Assembly: GCA_019423565.1 (NCBI GenBank) | Contig: JAHZBE010000007.1 | Span: 1 to 64,000, forward strand | DNA length: 64,000 bases | Origin: a bacterium | GTDB taxonomy: Bacteria > Bacillota_I > Bacilli_A > RF39 > UBA660 | Reading direction: 5' to 3' | Part shown: positions 27,275 through 35,447 of the stretch, piece by piece | How the letters are laid out: every line of letters begins with the position of its first letter | How positions within the stretch are numbered: position 1 is the first letter of the stretch | Translations under genes and position numbers: made by a program | The notes under the pieces: generated by a model | The model's input: the letters and a program-made list of their open reading frames with translations, nothing else | Told to the model about the DNA's origin: nothing | Databases searched by the model: none

Positions 27275-27303
27275 TTGACAAATATAGAAAAATATTATAT
27301 ATT
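27275..27303 (+). promoter_or_regulatory. Promoter of the SRP RNA
   Basis: A consensus TTGACA and TATATT with a 17-base spacer. The predicted start falls at the first paired base of the RNA near 27310. Confidence 0.85.
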
Positions 27304-27309
27304 TTAATT

Positions 27310-27388
27310 GCACAACGGAAATATTGGAACCAGGTCAGGATAGAAATATAGCAGCCTTAACATTCCCTTTTCGTGTGTGCATTTTTTT
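27310..27388 (+). ncRNA. ffs: Small bacterial SRP RNA (4.5S-type) with terminator
   Basis: The ends pair (GCACAACGGAAA with TTTCGTGTGTGC). The apical domain has the Ffh-binding elements CCAGGTCAGG and AGCAGCC, closed by ATA-GAAA-TAT with a GNRA tetraloop. About 71 nt then a T7 run at 27382-27388. It has no Alu domain, unlike the 270-nt Bacillus scRNA. Its position near tadA and dnaX fits Firmicutes. Confidence 0.93.
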
Positions 27389-27451
27389 ATACATTAATTT
27401 ATGTAAGAAAAATACATACACGAATGTATGTACGCTTATTATGGAGAAGTT

Positions 27452-27859
27452 ATGGAAATAAATAAAATTGAACAAGAATTATTAAAACTTATTACTAAAG
27501 CAAACGATAAGAATGAAGTTCCTATTGCAGCATTAATAGTAAAAAATGATAAAATAATATCGAAATCTTATAATAAAGTTAATAAATCTAACAATATATT
27601 AGATCATGCTGAAATACTGGTTATAAAAAAGGCATCTAAAAAGCTTCATAATTGGAGATTAGATGATTGTGATTTATATGTTACATTAGAACCATGTTCA
27701 ATGTGTAAAGAGGTTATAAGAAAATCAAGAATAAAAAATACTTATTATTTTATAAATCAGAATGAACATTTAACAGAAAAAGAACCTAATTTTATTAAAA
27801 TAGAAGATAAAATAAATTTTTCTAATAAATTAACTCAATTTTTTAAAAATAAAAGATAA
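27452..27859 (+). CDS. tadA: tRNA-specific adenosine deaminase
   Basis: Deaminates A34 to inosine in tRNA-Arg(ACG). 135 residues from the ATG with GGAG five bases upstream; an in-frame ATG eight codons earlier has no site. The zinc and catalytic motif HAEI appears near residue 54, and EPCSMC near 83-88 gives the two zinc cysteines. LHNWRLDDCDLYVTLEP matches TadA. The stop codon lies within the first parS palindrome. Confidence 0.92.
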   Translation: MEINKIEQELLKLITKANDKNEVPIAALIVKNDKIISKSYNKVNKSNNILDHAEILVIKKASKKLHNWRLDDCDLYVTLEPCSMCKEVIRKSRIKNTYYFINQNEHLTEKEPNFIKIEDKINFSNKLTQFFKNKR

Positions 27860-27885
27860 TGTTTCACGTGAAACATTATCTTTTT
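27851..27885. other. parS site 1, also a terminator for tadA
   Basis: Consensus TGTTTCACGTGAAACA at 27860-27875 inside a 34-bp perfect palindrome (27851-27884) that runs into a T-run. RNA from tadA would form a 17-bp stem followed by U5, so the centromere site doubles as an intrinsic terminator. Confidence 0.93.
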
Positions 27886-27967
27886 ATATTAATTTATATA
27901 ATAAAATTTAAAATCGCGTTTTATAATATTTAATTAACCTATATTTATCAAAGTAGAATATATATTA

Positions 27968-27993
27968 TAGAATGTTTCACGTGAAACATTCTA
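27968..27993. other. parS site 2
   Basis: Exact 16-bp consensus at 27973-27988, palindrome extended to 26 bp (TAGAA on the left arm). Confidence 0.95.
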
Positions 27994-28102
27994 AAGAAAA
28001 TAATTTAAAACATTAAAAATGATTCTAAATTAATAATCAAATTATGTATAACGATTTATTAAATCATATTTTATGATGTTCATAGATTAAATTTAATTAA
28101 TA

Positions 28103-28132
28103 TAGATAATGTTTCACGTGAAACATTATCTA
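28103..28132. other. parS site 3
   Basis: Exact consensus at 28110-28125 within a 30-bp perfect palindrome (TAGATAA left arm). Confidence 0.95.
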
Positions 28133-28268
28133 GTTAGTATTTTTTTAAAATATAAATAAAATCTATTATATATGTGACAATAATTTTAATGAAAAAATGT
28201 ATTTTTTAACTATATATGTATAAAGTCTGTATATTTTTGATAGATTATGAATAATTATATAATTACTT

Positions 28269-28296
28269 ATACAATGTTTCACGTGAAACGTTGTAT
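28269..28296. other. parS site 4 (one mismatch)
   Basis: TGTTTCACGTGAAACG at 28275-28290, 15 of 16 consensus bases. The outer arms (ATACAA/TTGTAT) remain complementary. Confidence 0.9.
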
Positions 28297-28442
28297 TATT
28301 ATAAAACAAAATAATTTAAAATGATAATTGAATTATTAATAATAAAAAACATATTAATAATTTTAATAAAGTGCTATTAATAATAGCGTTATTTGACTTA
28401 AAATAATAAAAATAATCGGTATATTGATTCTTTTAATTAATA

Positions 28443-28468
28443 AATAATGTTTCACGTGAAACATTATT
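28443..28468. other. parS site 5
   Basis: Exact consensus at 28448-28463 with AATAA/TTATT arms. Confidence 0.95.
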
Positions 28469-28692
28469 ATATTTGTATACATATTTTAAATACAAAAGAT
28501 TATATTATGATTATCTAAATATAAAATAAATTAGTTAAGTTTATTTAAAAAAGGTAATTAAAAACAATATTTATATATCAATAAATTAATGCAATATATT
28601 TTTTAATAATCTATATAAATATATATTAAAAAGTATATATATTGTTACTATTAATGAACTCTTATTTTGATTACATATATATAAAATTATGC

Positions 28693-28712
28693 AATGTTTC
28701 ACGTGAAACATT
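28693..28712. other. parS site 6
   Basis: Exact consensus at 28695-28710 with two further paired bases on each side. Apart from the six sites and the dnaX promoter, I see nothing in the 27886-28813 gap: it is very AT-rich with no credible ORF or structured RNA. Confidence 0.95.
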
Positions 28713-28779
28713 AATATATAATTAATAGATATTTATTGATAAAATATAGTGATAAATGTTACTAATTTTTAATTAAATA

Positions 28780-28788
28780 TGCTATAAT
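28780..28788 (+). promoter_or_regulatory. Extended -10 promoter of dnaX
   Basis: TGCTATAAT with no clear -35, 25 bases upstream of the dnaX start. Site 6 of the parS array lies about 70 bases before it. Confidence 0.65.
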
Positions 28789-28813
28789 TAAATAGATTTA
28801 TAAAGGAGGTTTT

Positions 28814-30457
28814 ATGAAATATCAAGCACTATATAGAAAGTATAGACCAAAGACATTTGATGATGTATATGGCCAACAAATAGTGGTACAAACATTAAAA
28901 AATGTAATTAAAAATAATAAACTTACGCATGCATATCTATTTGTAGGACCTCGTGGAACGGGTAAAACAAGTATTGCAAAAATATTTGCTAAAACAATAA
29001 ATTGCTTACATCCAGAAGATGGTTTATCATGTGAAAAATGTGATATATGTATAAGTAATAATTCAAATGAAAATGTTGATATTATTGAAATGGATGCTGC
29101 ATCAAATAATGGGGTAGATGAAATACGCGAAATTAGAAATCATATTACATTACTTCCAACAGTATCAAAATATAAAATATATATAATTGATGAAGTTCAT
29201 ATGTTAACAACAGGAGCATTTAATGCATTATTAAAAACATTAGAAGAACCACCTGAACATATTATATTTATACTTGCAACTACAGAACCACATAAAATAC
29301 CTTTAACAATTATGTCTAGATGTCAGTCATTTGAATTTAAACCAATACCAGTTGCAACAATTAAAGAAAGATTAAAATATATTTGTGCACAGGAAAACAT
29401 AAATATAGATGATAAATCATTAAATTTAATTGCAGAAGAATCAAACGGTGGATTAAGAGATGCAGTTAGTATGCTAGATCAATTAAATGCTTATGCAGAT
29501 GGAAATATTAAATACGAAGATGTATTACTATTAAATGGTAGAATTAATGATAATGAAATAGAAAAGTTTATGACTGAAATGGTAAATGATGATTTAAATA
29601 GTGTATTTACTAAAATAGAATCATGGCAAGAAGAAGGTAAAAACTTTATATATATATGTGAAGATTTTATTAGATTTTTAAGAAATGAATTAATAAAATT
29701 TAAACTAGAAAATAACTCAAATATAGTAAATTTAATTGGTGAAAATAAGACAATAGAAGTAATAATGATTTTAAATAAAATATCTAATGATATGAAGATA
29801 TCGAAAGATAAAAAAGTATTATTTGATGTAACTATAATAAATATAACAAATATATTAAAAAACAAACAAATGTTTGAAAATAATACTTATACATCAAAAA
29901 ATATAAAGATAGAAAACAAAACTCCTGAAAAGGTAGAAATAAAAGAAGAAAAACCACAAACTGTGGAAGTACCAATTAAAGAAACAAAAAATTATACACT
30001 ATATGATGAACTTATGAACATTAGATTAAATAATACACTAGGCATTGCTGATAAAAAATCAAAAATAGAATATGAAAATGCTGTGGAAAACTTAAAAAAT
30101 GATATATCAGATTTAAATAAATTAAAAATTATTAATTTACTTGATGATACAAAAATAACTGCTGGATCAAAAGATGGAATAATCTTAACGACAGACAGTG
30201 ACAACATATTACATGATTTATATGATAATATGGAGTTATTAGAAGAAAGTTTGGAAAGTCTTCTTGGTAAAAAGGTAAAAGTATGTATTTTGTTAGATGA
30301 GTTATGGAATAAAAAGAGAATAATTTATGTAGAAAAAATAAAAAACAAAGAAAAAATTGATATAATAGATGAGGAAAACATATTAAATAAAATAAAATCA
30401 TTAAATACAGGAGAAAAAAGTGAATTTGATGATTTACTAGAAATTGGAGGAGAATAG
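28814..30457 (+). CDS. dnaX: DNA polymerase III subunits gamma/tau
   Basis: Clamp-loader ATPase. 547 residues, with YRKYRPKTFDDVYGQ at the start, Walker A GPRGTGKTS (45-53), four zinc cysteines (about 64-79, ending CEKCDIC), Walker B IIDEVHML and the sensor region LATTEPHKIPLTIMSRCQ. Beyond residue 370 the Lys/Glu linker and C-terminal tau region bind polymerase. It opens the dnaX-ebfC-recR operon with AAAGGAGG as ribosome site. Confidence 0.97.
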   Translation: MKYQALYRKYRPKTFDDVYGQQIVVQTLKNVIKNNKLTHAYLFVGPRGTGKTSIAKIFAKTINCLHPEDGLSCEKCDICISNNSNENVDIIEMDAASNNGVDEIREIRNHITLLPTVSKYKIYIIDEVHMLTTGAFNALLKTLEEPPEHIIFILATTEPHKIPLTIMSRCQSFEFKPIPVATIKERLKYICAQENINIDDKSLNLIAEESNGGLRDAVSMLDQLNAYADGNIKYEDVLLLNGRINDNEIEKFMTEMVNDDLNSVFTKIESWQEEGKNFIYICEDFIRFLRNELIKFKLENNSNIVNLIGENKTIEVIMILNKISNDMKISKDKKVLFDVTIINITNILKNKQMFENNTYTSKNIKIENKTPEKVEIKEEKPQTVEVPIKETKNYTLYDELMNIRLNNTLGIADKKSKIEYENAVENLKNDISDLNKLKIINLLDDTKITAGSKDGIILTTDSDNILHDLYDNMELLEESLESLLGKKVKVCILLDELWNKKRIIYVEKIKNKEKIDIIDEENILNKIKSLNTGEKSEFDDLLEIGGE

Positions 30458-30458
30458 T

Positions 30459-30752
30459 ATGAATATAAATATGTTAATGCAACAAGCAAAGAAAATGCAA
30501 AATGATATGGAAAAGGCAAAAGAAGAGGTTAGTAAAAAAACATTTACTGCTAAACAACCTTTAGTTGAAGTAGAAGTAAATGGAGATACAGAAATAACTA
30601 AAATAAGTATATCTAAAGATATAGAAAAAGAAGATATAGAAGTATTAGAAGATATGATTTTAATTGCTACAAATGAAGCAATTAGTGCTGCAAAAAAAGA
30701 AATGGAAGAAAAACTAGGTAAAATAGGACAAGGACTTCCAAATATATTCTAA
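30459..30752 (+). CDS. ebfC: YbaB/EbfC family nucleoid-associated protein
   Basis: Small dimeric DNA-binding protein of the YbaB/EbfC family (YaaK in Bacillus). 97 residues from the ATG after GGAGGAGAATAGT. The family pattern is MNINMLMQQAKKMQNDMEKA, a VEVNGDTEITKISI strand pair, and a C-terminal LGKIGQGLPNIF. It begins one base after the dnaX stop and its own stop overlaps the recR ATG. Confidence 0.95.
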   Translation: MNINMLMQQAKKMQNDMEKAKEEVSKKTFTAKQPLVEVEVNGDTEITKISISKDIEKEDIEVLEDMILIATNEAISAAKKEMEEKLGKIGQGLPNIF

Positions 30753-31351
30753 TGAAATATCCTAATAGTTTACAAGAATTAATAGAATATTTTAAGTTGT
30801 TACCTGGTATAGGAGAAAAAAATGCTGAAAGATTAGCATTTGCAGTATTAAAATTTAGTGATGAACAAGTCGAGGGATTTTCTGAATCATTAAAAAATGT
30901 AAAAACCAAAATTAAAAAATGTGAAATTTGTAATAATTTAACTGAAAATGATAAATGTGACATTTGTTTAGATCAAAGTAGAAGTAGTGATGTATTATGC
31001 GTTGTTGAAAATACCAAAAATTTAATTCTATTTGAAAAAGCAAATGTATTTAATGGAAAATATCATGTACTTGAAGGATTAATTTCACCTCTTGAAGGTG
31101 TTAATCCAGAAGATATAAAAATAAATCAGTTAATAAATAGAATAAAAGATGAAAAAATAAAAGAAGTAATATTAGCCTTAACACCAAATATTGAAGGAGA
31201 AACAACTTCAGGATATATATTAAAAATGCTTGAAGGGTATGATGTAGCAGTTACTAAAATAGCCGCAGGTATACCGGTTGGAGCGGATATGGAGTATTTG
31301 GATCCTCTTACAATACAAATGGCAATGCAAGGAAGAAATAAACTTTCATAA
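30752..31351 (+). CDS. recR: Recombination protein RecR
   Basis: DNA repair protein acting with RecF and RecO. 199 residues, with the helix-hairpin-helix LLPGIGEKNAERLAF, a four-cysteine zinc finger (CEIC..CDIC near 55-71), TOPRIM residues VVENTKN and YHVLEGLISPLEGV, and the Walker-like AAGIPVGADMEYLD. It starts in TAATG shared with the ebfC stop. Confidence 0.97.
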   Translation: MKYPNSLQELIEYFKLLPGIGEKNAERLAFAVLKFSDEQVEGFSESLKNVKTKIKKCEICNNLTENDKCDICLDQSRSSDVLCVVENTKNLILFEKANVFNGKYHVLEGLISPLEGVNPEDIKINQLINRIKDEKIKEVILALTPNIEGETTSGYILKMLEGYDVAVTKIAAGIPVGADMEYLDPLTIQMAMQGRNKLS

Positions 31352-31395
31352 AATTAAATCCACCACATATTATGTATTAGATGAGGTGGACAAGT

Positions 31396-31587
31396 ATGCT
31401 AAAAAAATTACTAAAAATAATAGTAAAAATAATCGTTAGTATAGTAGTTTTATATGGATATAATATAATAATGCAATCATTTAACCTATATATTCCAATA
31501 AATATATATACTGTTTTAATAATAGCGTTATTTGACGGTTCTGGATTTTTAGGATTAGTTGCATTTTATTTATTAAATTTTAGATAG
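31396..31587 (+). CDS. bofA: BofA family pro-sigma-K processing inhibitor
   Basis: BofA holds the SpoIVFB protease inactive in the forespore membrane until sigma-K is needed. 63 residues from the ATG with GAGGTGG upstream. One long hydrophobic segment is followed by YIPINIYTVLIIALF, matching the BofA HVPINLVTTAISGIL core, and a hydrophobic end. Position after recR is the Bacillus position. It implies a sporulation sigma cascade. Confidence 0.85.
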   Translation: MLKKLLKIIVKIIVSIVVLYGYNIIMQSFNLYIPINIYTVLIIALFDGSGFLGLVAFYLLNFR

Positions 31588-31605
31588 AAGTAGGTGGTGA
31601 TAAAT

Positions 31606-32520
31606 ATGCTTGAAAAATATATGGAAGAACAAAATTTAGTAACAACTGTATTAAAAAAGAGTTTAAAAAATGATAAACTTGTACAGGCATATTTATTCTC
31701 ATCAGATGACATTGATTATATATATAAATATGCTAAGGATTTTTCAAAGGATATTATTAGTTTAAGTGGTTTACCAAGTGAAACACTTGAAAATATATAT
31801 AAAAGAATAGATAAAGATGAATATACTGAATTAAAGGTAGTAGAGCCAGATGGAAATACTATAAAGAAAAGTCAATTAATTGAGTTACAAAATAGTGTTT
31901 CAACAAAACCAGTTGAAGCAAATAAAATAATTTATATAATTAAAAATTGTGAAAAATTAAATTCTTCATCTGCTAACTGTATACTAAAGTTTTTAGAGGA
32001 ACCAGAAGATGATATAATCGCAATATTATTAACAGATAATATAAATATGGTTCTTCCAACAATAAAATCTAGATGTCAAATTTTAAATTTTAAGAATAAT
32101 AACTCAAATAAAATGAAAAACATTTTATTTTTTGTGGGTTTAGACATAACTGATGAAGATAAAGAAAAATTTATACATAATTCAATAGATTTCTTAATGA
32201 GTATAGAAAATTACAAAATAAATACAATGATAAAGGTTAAAAAACTTGCTTATGATGTATATAAAACATCCGATGATTTTTTAATACTTTGTAATATTCT
32301 TTTATATATGTATGATGATTGTATTCATTATAAGGTAAAAAATGAAATAAATTATATGAATGATTATAAAGAAGTAATAGATGAAATATGTTCATTAAAT
32401 AATATAGAATCGTTAGGTAAAAAAATAAAGATAGTAGAAAATGTAAAAAATGAACTAGGATTAAATGCAAATATGAAATTATTATTTGATAAACTAATTA
32501 TAGAATTAAGTGAGGTATAA
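31606..32520 (+). CDS. holB: DNA polymerase III subunit delta prime
   Basis: Clamp-loader subunit. 304 residues from the ATG with GTAGGTGG upstream. The diagnostic block is KIIYIIKNCEKLNSSSANCILKFLEEP followed by TIKSRCQ. No Walker A is present, as expected for delta prime. It is followed by ricT after two bases, as in Bacillus (holB-yaaT). Confidence 0.93.
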   Translation: MLEKYMEEQNLVTTVLKKSLKNDKLVQAYLFSSDDIDYIYKYAKDFSKDIISLSGLPSETLENIYKRIDKDEYTELKVVEPDGNTIKKSQLIELQNSVSTKPVEANKIIYIIKNCEKLNSSSANCILKFLEEPEDDIIAILLTDNINMVLPTIKSRCQILNFKNNNSNKMKNILFFVGLDITDEDKEKFIHNSIDFLMSIENYKINTMIKVKKLAYDVYKTSDDFLILCNILLYMYDDCIHYKVKNEINYMNDYKEVIDEICSLNNIESLGKKIKIVENVKNELGLNANMKLLFDKLIIELSEV

Positions 32521-32522
32521 AG

Positions 32523-33311
32523 ATGAATGATGAATACGTAAATGTTGTAGGAATAACATTTAAAAAATATGGTAAAAAGTATTATTTTGATTGTCATAAT
32601 CTAAATTTAAGAAAAAATCTTACTGTTATTGTTGAAACAGAAAGAGGATTACAATTTGGAACGGTAATAACAGATATAATAAAAATGGATAAAAAGAATA
32701 TTCATTATCCATTAAAAAGCGTTATTAGAGTATCAACTAAAAAAGATTATACAAATCATTTAAATAATATAAAAGATGCTAAAAATGCATATAAAAAATG
32801 TAGTGAACTTATAAAAAAATATAATTTAGATATGAAGTTGGTTGATGTAAATTATACATTTGAAAGAACACAACTATTTTTTACATTTATTGCTAATGAT
32901 AGAGTGGATTTTAGAGATTTAGCCAAAGACCTTGCTAAAATATATAAAACAAGAATTGAATTAAGACAAATTGGACCAAGAGATAAAGCAAAAGAAGTAG
33001 GTGGACTTGGACCTTGTGGAAGACCACTTTGTTGTTCATCATATTTATATACTTTTGATAATATAACTATAAATATGGCAAAAAATCAAAATATTGCATT
33101 AAATCCAAACAAAATTAATGGAGCATGTGGTAGACTATTATGTTGTCTTTCATATGAAGATGATACATATTCTGAATTAAAGAAAGATTTACCAAAAGTA
33201 GGAGATATTATAAATAAAGATGGAATAAGTGGAAAAGTTATATCAGTTGATGTAATAAAAAAAACATACAGAATTGAAACAAAAGATAAGGAAATAATTG
33301 AGTTATCATAG
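32523..33311 (+). CDS. ricT: RicT (YaaT), PSP1-domain protein
   Basis: Member of the Fe-S RicAFT complex that works with RNase Y and affects sporulation and competence in Bacillus. 262 residues, with GLQFGTVI and the PSP1 core DFRDLAKDLAKIYKTRIELRQIGPRDKAKEVGG cut by family-typical cysteine motifs CGRPLCCSSYL and CGRLLCCLSYE, which ligate Fe-S. It sits between holB and a tRNA methyltransferase gene. Confidence 0.95.
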   Translation: MNDEYVNVVGITFKKYGKKYYFDCHNLNLRKNLTVIVETERGLQFGTVITDIIKMDKKNIHYPLKSVIRVSTKKDYTNHLNNIKDAKNAYKKCSELIKKYNLDMKLVDVNYTFERTQLFFTFIANDRVDFRDLAKDLAKIYKTRIELRQIGPRDKAKEVGGLGPCGRPLCCSSYLYTFDNITINMAKNQNIALNPNKINGACGRLLCCLSYEDDTYSELKKDLPKVGDIINKDGISGKVISVDVIKKTYRIETKDKEIIELS

Positions 33312-33312
33312 T

Positions 33313-34032
33313 ATGGAAGTTGTAAATAGATTATTAAATTATAAAGATTTAAATATTGTACAAAATACTGATTGGTTTAATTTTTCCTTAGATTCTGTAT
33401 TACTTGCAAATTTTGCACTTCAAAATAAATCGTACAAAAATATAATGGACTTTTGCACAGGAAATGCACCAGTACCATTAATATTATCTAGAAAAGTCAA
33501 CTGTAATATAATAGGTGTTGAAATTCAAAAAGAAGTGTATGATTTAGCAACAAAAACACTAGAGATAAATAATCTTACGGATAGAATTAAAATATTAAAT
33601 ATGGATGTAAAAGATTTACCAAAGGTATATGAAACTGATACATTTGATTTAATAACATGTAATCCTCCATTTTTTAGGGTAAATGAAAATTCGAAGTTAA
33701 ATGAAAGTGTTATAAAAACAAATGCTAGACATGAAACTTTAATAAATTTGGAAGATATATTTTCAGTTTCTAAGAAAATACTTAAAAATAATGGTACAAT
33801 TTCACTTGTTCATAGACCTGATAGATTAATAGATATAATTTTCTGTATGAAAAAATATAATATTGAACCTAAAAGACTACAATTAGTTTATCCAAGATAT
33901 GGTTCAGAATGTAATATGATTTTAATAGAGGGTGCAAAAAATGGTAATTCATCCTTAAAAATATTGCCACCATTATATGTTCATGATAAAGATGGTAATT
34001 ACTTAGAAGAAATAAAAAATATGTTTCAGTAG
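33313..34032 (+). CDS. tRNA (adenine37-N6)-methyltransferase-like (YabB/TrmN6)
   Basis: SAM-dependent methyltransferase of the TrmN6/YabB family. 239 residues from ATG 33313, directly after the ricT stop. A TTG at 33298 with AAGGA upstream would add five residues and cannot be excluded. Motifs: FSLDSVLLANF, the SAM loop MDFCTGNAPVPLILS (CGTG is usual) and the adenine-methylase NPPF. The order ricT-yabB-rsmI is conserved from Bacillus, where yabA and yazA also occur; both are missing here. Confidence 0.88.
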   Translation: MEVVNRLLNYKDLNIVQNTDWFNFSLDSVLLANFALQNKSYKNIMDFCTGNAPVPLILSRKVNCNIIGVEIQKEVYDLATKTLEINNLTDRIKILNMDVKDLPKVYETDTFDLITCNPPFFRVNENSKLNESVIKTNARHETLINLEDIFSVSKKILKNNGTISLVHRPDRLIDIIFCMKKYNIEPKRLQLVYPRYGSECNMILIEGAKNGNSSLKILPPLYVHDKDGNYLEEIKNMFQ

Positions 34033-34040
34033 GTGATAAA

Positions 34041-34880
34041 ATGAGTCAAAAAAGTTATGATAATAAACCAAGTCTATATTTAATACCAACACCAATTGGT
34101 AATATGGAAGATATAACATTAAGAGCAATTAATATTTTAAAACAAGTTGATGTTGTATTTTCAGAAGATACTAGAGAAACAGCAAAATTACTTAATTATC
34201 TAGAAATAAATAAAAAATTAATATCATGTCATAAATTTAATGAAGATAAAGTGTATGATAAAGTACTTGAATATTTATCAAACGGAATAAGTGTTGGACT
34301 TGTATCAGATAGAGGCACACCTGCGATAAGTGATCCAGGGTACGTTGCAGCTTATCATGCAATAAAAGAAGGATATAATGTTATAGGGCTTCCAGGTGCG
34401 ACAGCATTCGTGCCAGCCTTAATTATGTCAGGAATAAATCCAAATAAATTTTTATTTTATGGCTTTTTAGATAGTAAAAAATCTTCTAAAAAGAAAGAAC
34501 TTGAAGAATTAAAGCAAGAAAAATATACATTAATTTTCTATGAATCACCATATAGAGTTCGTGAAACATTAGAACTTATATATGAAATATTTGGTGATAG
34601 AAGTGTGAGCGTATCAAGAGAAATAAGTAAGAAATATGAAGAAGTTTATAGAGGAAAAATTAATGAAGTATTAGAAGAATTAATCGAACCAAAAGGTGAA
34701 TTTGTAATAATAGTAGAAGGAAATACTAAAAAAGAAACATATGATGATATAGATATTTTAAGTCATGTAAAAAAATTGATAGATGAAGGATTAAGTGAAA
34801 AAGATGCAATAAAAAAAGTTGCGAAACTTCATAATTTAGAAAAAAATATTGTTTATATGGAGTATCATGGAGGTAAATAA
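34041..34880 (+). CDS. rsmI: 16S rRNA (cytidine1402-2'-O)-methyltransferase
   Basis: RsmI 2'-O-methylates C1402 of 16S rRNA. 279 residues with the family opening SLYLIPTPIGNMEDITLRA, then EDTRETAKLL, SDRGTPAISDPGY and the SAM-binding GLPGATAFVPAL, and YESPYR. Its TAA overlaps the pth ATG by one base. Confidence 0.96.
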   Translation: MSQKSYDNKPSLYLIPTPIGNMEDITLRAINILKQVDVVFSEDTRETAKLLNYLEINKKLISCHKFNEDKVYDKVLEYLSNGISVGLVSDRGTPAISDPGYVAAYHAIKEGYNVIGLPGATAFVPALIMSGINPNKFLFYGFLDSKKSSKKKELEELKQEKYTLIFYESPYRVRETLELIYEIFGDRSVSVSREISKKYEEVYRGKINEVLEELIEPKGEFVIIVEGNTKKETYDDIDILSHVKKLIDEGLSEKDAIKKVAKLHNLEKNIVYMEYHGGK

Positions 34881-35434
34881 TGAAACTAATAGTAGGATTA
34901 GGTAATCCGGGTAAAGAATATAAAAATACAAGACATAATGTTGGTTTTGATGTTGTAGATGAGTATTTAAAAAAACATAATCAAAATGTTAATAAATCAA
35001 AATTTGAAGGAATGTATTCAGAGCTAATAATAAATGGTGAAAAAGTAATATTTTTGGAACCACAAAAATATATGAATTTATCTGGAGAAGTAGTTAGAAA
35101 ATATGTAGATTACTTTAAAATAAATATAGAAGATATATTAGTTATTCAAGATGATTTAGATCAAGAACTTGGTAAAATAAAACTTAAACAAAATAGTTCA
35201 TCAGGTGGACATAATGGAATAAAAAATATAGAAATGCATCTTGGAACAAAGAATTATAAGAGACTAAAAATAGGCATAAGTAACAATAAAAAAATAGATA
35301 CTAAAGACTATGTTTTAGGTAAATTAAATAGTGATGATAGAAAAGTATTAGATGAAGCAATAAAAAAAAGCGTAAATATAATTGATGATTATTTTAATAT
35401 GAATTTTGATAAATTAATGAATAAATATAATTAA
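34880..35434 (+). CDS. pth: Peptidyl-tRNA hydrolase
   Basis: Frees tRNA from dropped-off peptidyl-tRNA. 184 residues with VGLGNPGKEYKNTRHNVGFDVVD (catalytic His in TRHN), EPQKYMNLSG, QDDLDQELGKIKLKQ and SSGGHNGIKNI. It is coupled to rsmI and sits 13 bases before mfd; pth-mfd is the conserved Bacillus order. Confidence 0.97.
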   Translation: MKLIVGLGNPGKEYKNTRHNVGFDVVDEYLKKHNQNVNKSKFEGMYSELIINGEKVIFLEPQKYMNLSGEVVRKYVDYFKINIEDILVIQDDLDQELGKIKLKQNSSSGGHNGIKNIEMHLGTKNYKRLKIGISNNKKIDTKDYVLGKLNSDDRKVLDEAIKKSVNIIDDYFNMNFDKLMNKYN

Positions 35435-35447
35435 AAGAGATGATGAT

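Noticed and set aside
27886..28813. CRISPR array or tandem repeat, suggested by the regularly recurring identical palindromes
   Set aside because: The repeats are the 16-bp parS consensus, spacers vary from about 97 to 231 bp, and no cas gene is present.
28814..30457. Programmed frameshift in dnaX producing gamma
   Set aside because: No convincing slippery heptamer with a following hairpin could be identified by eye.
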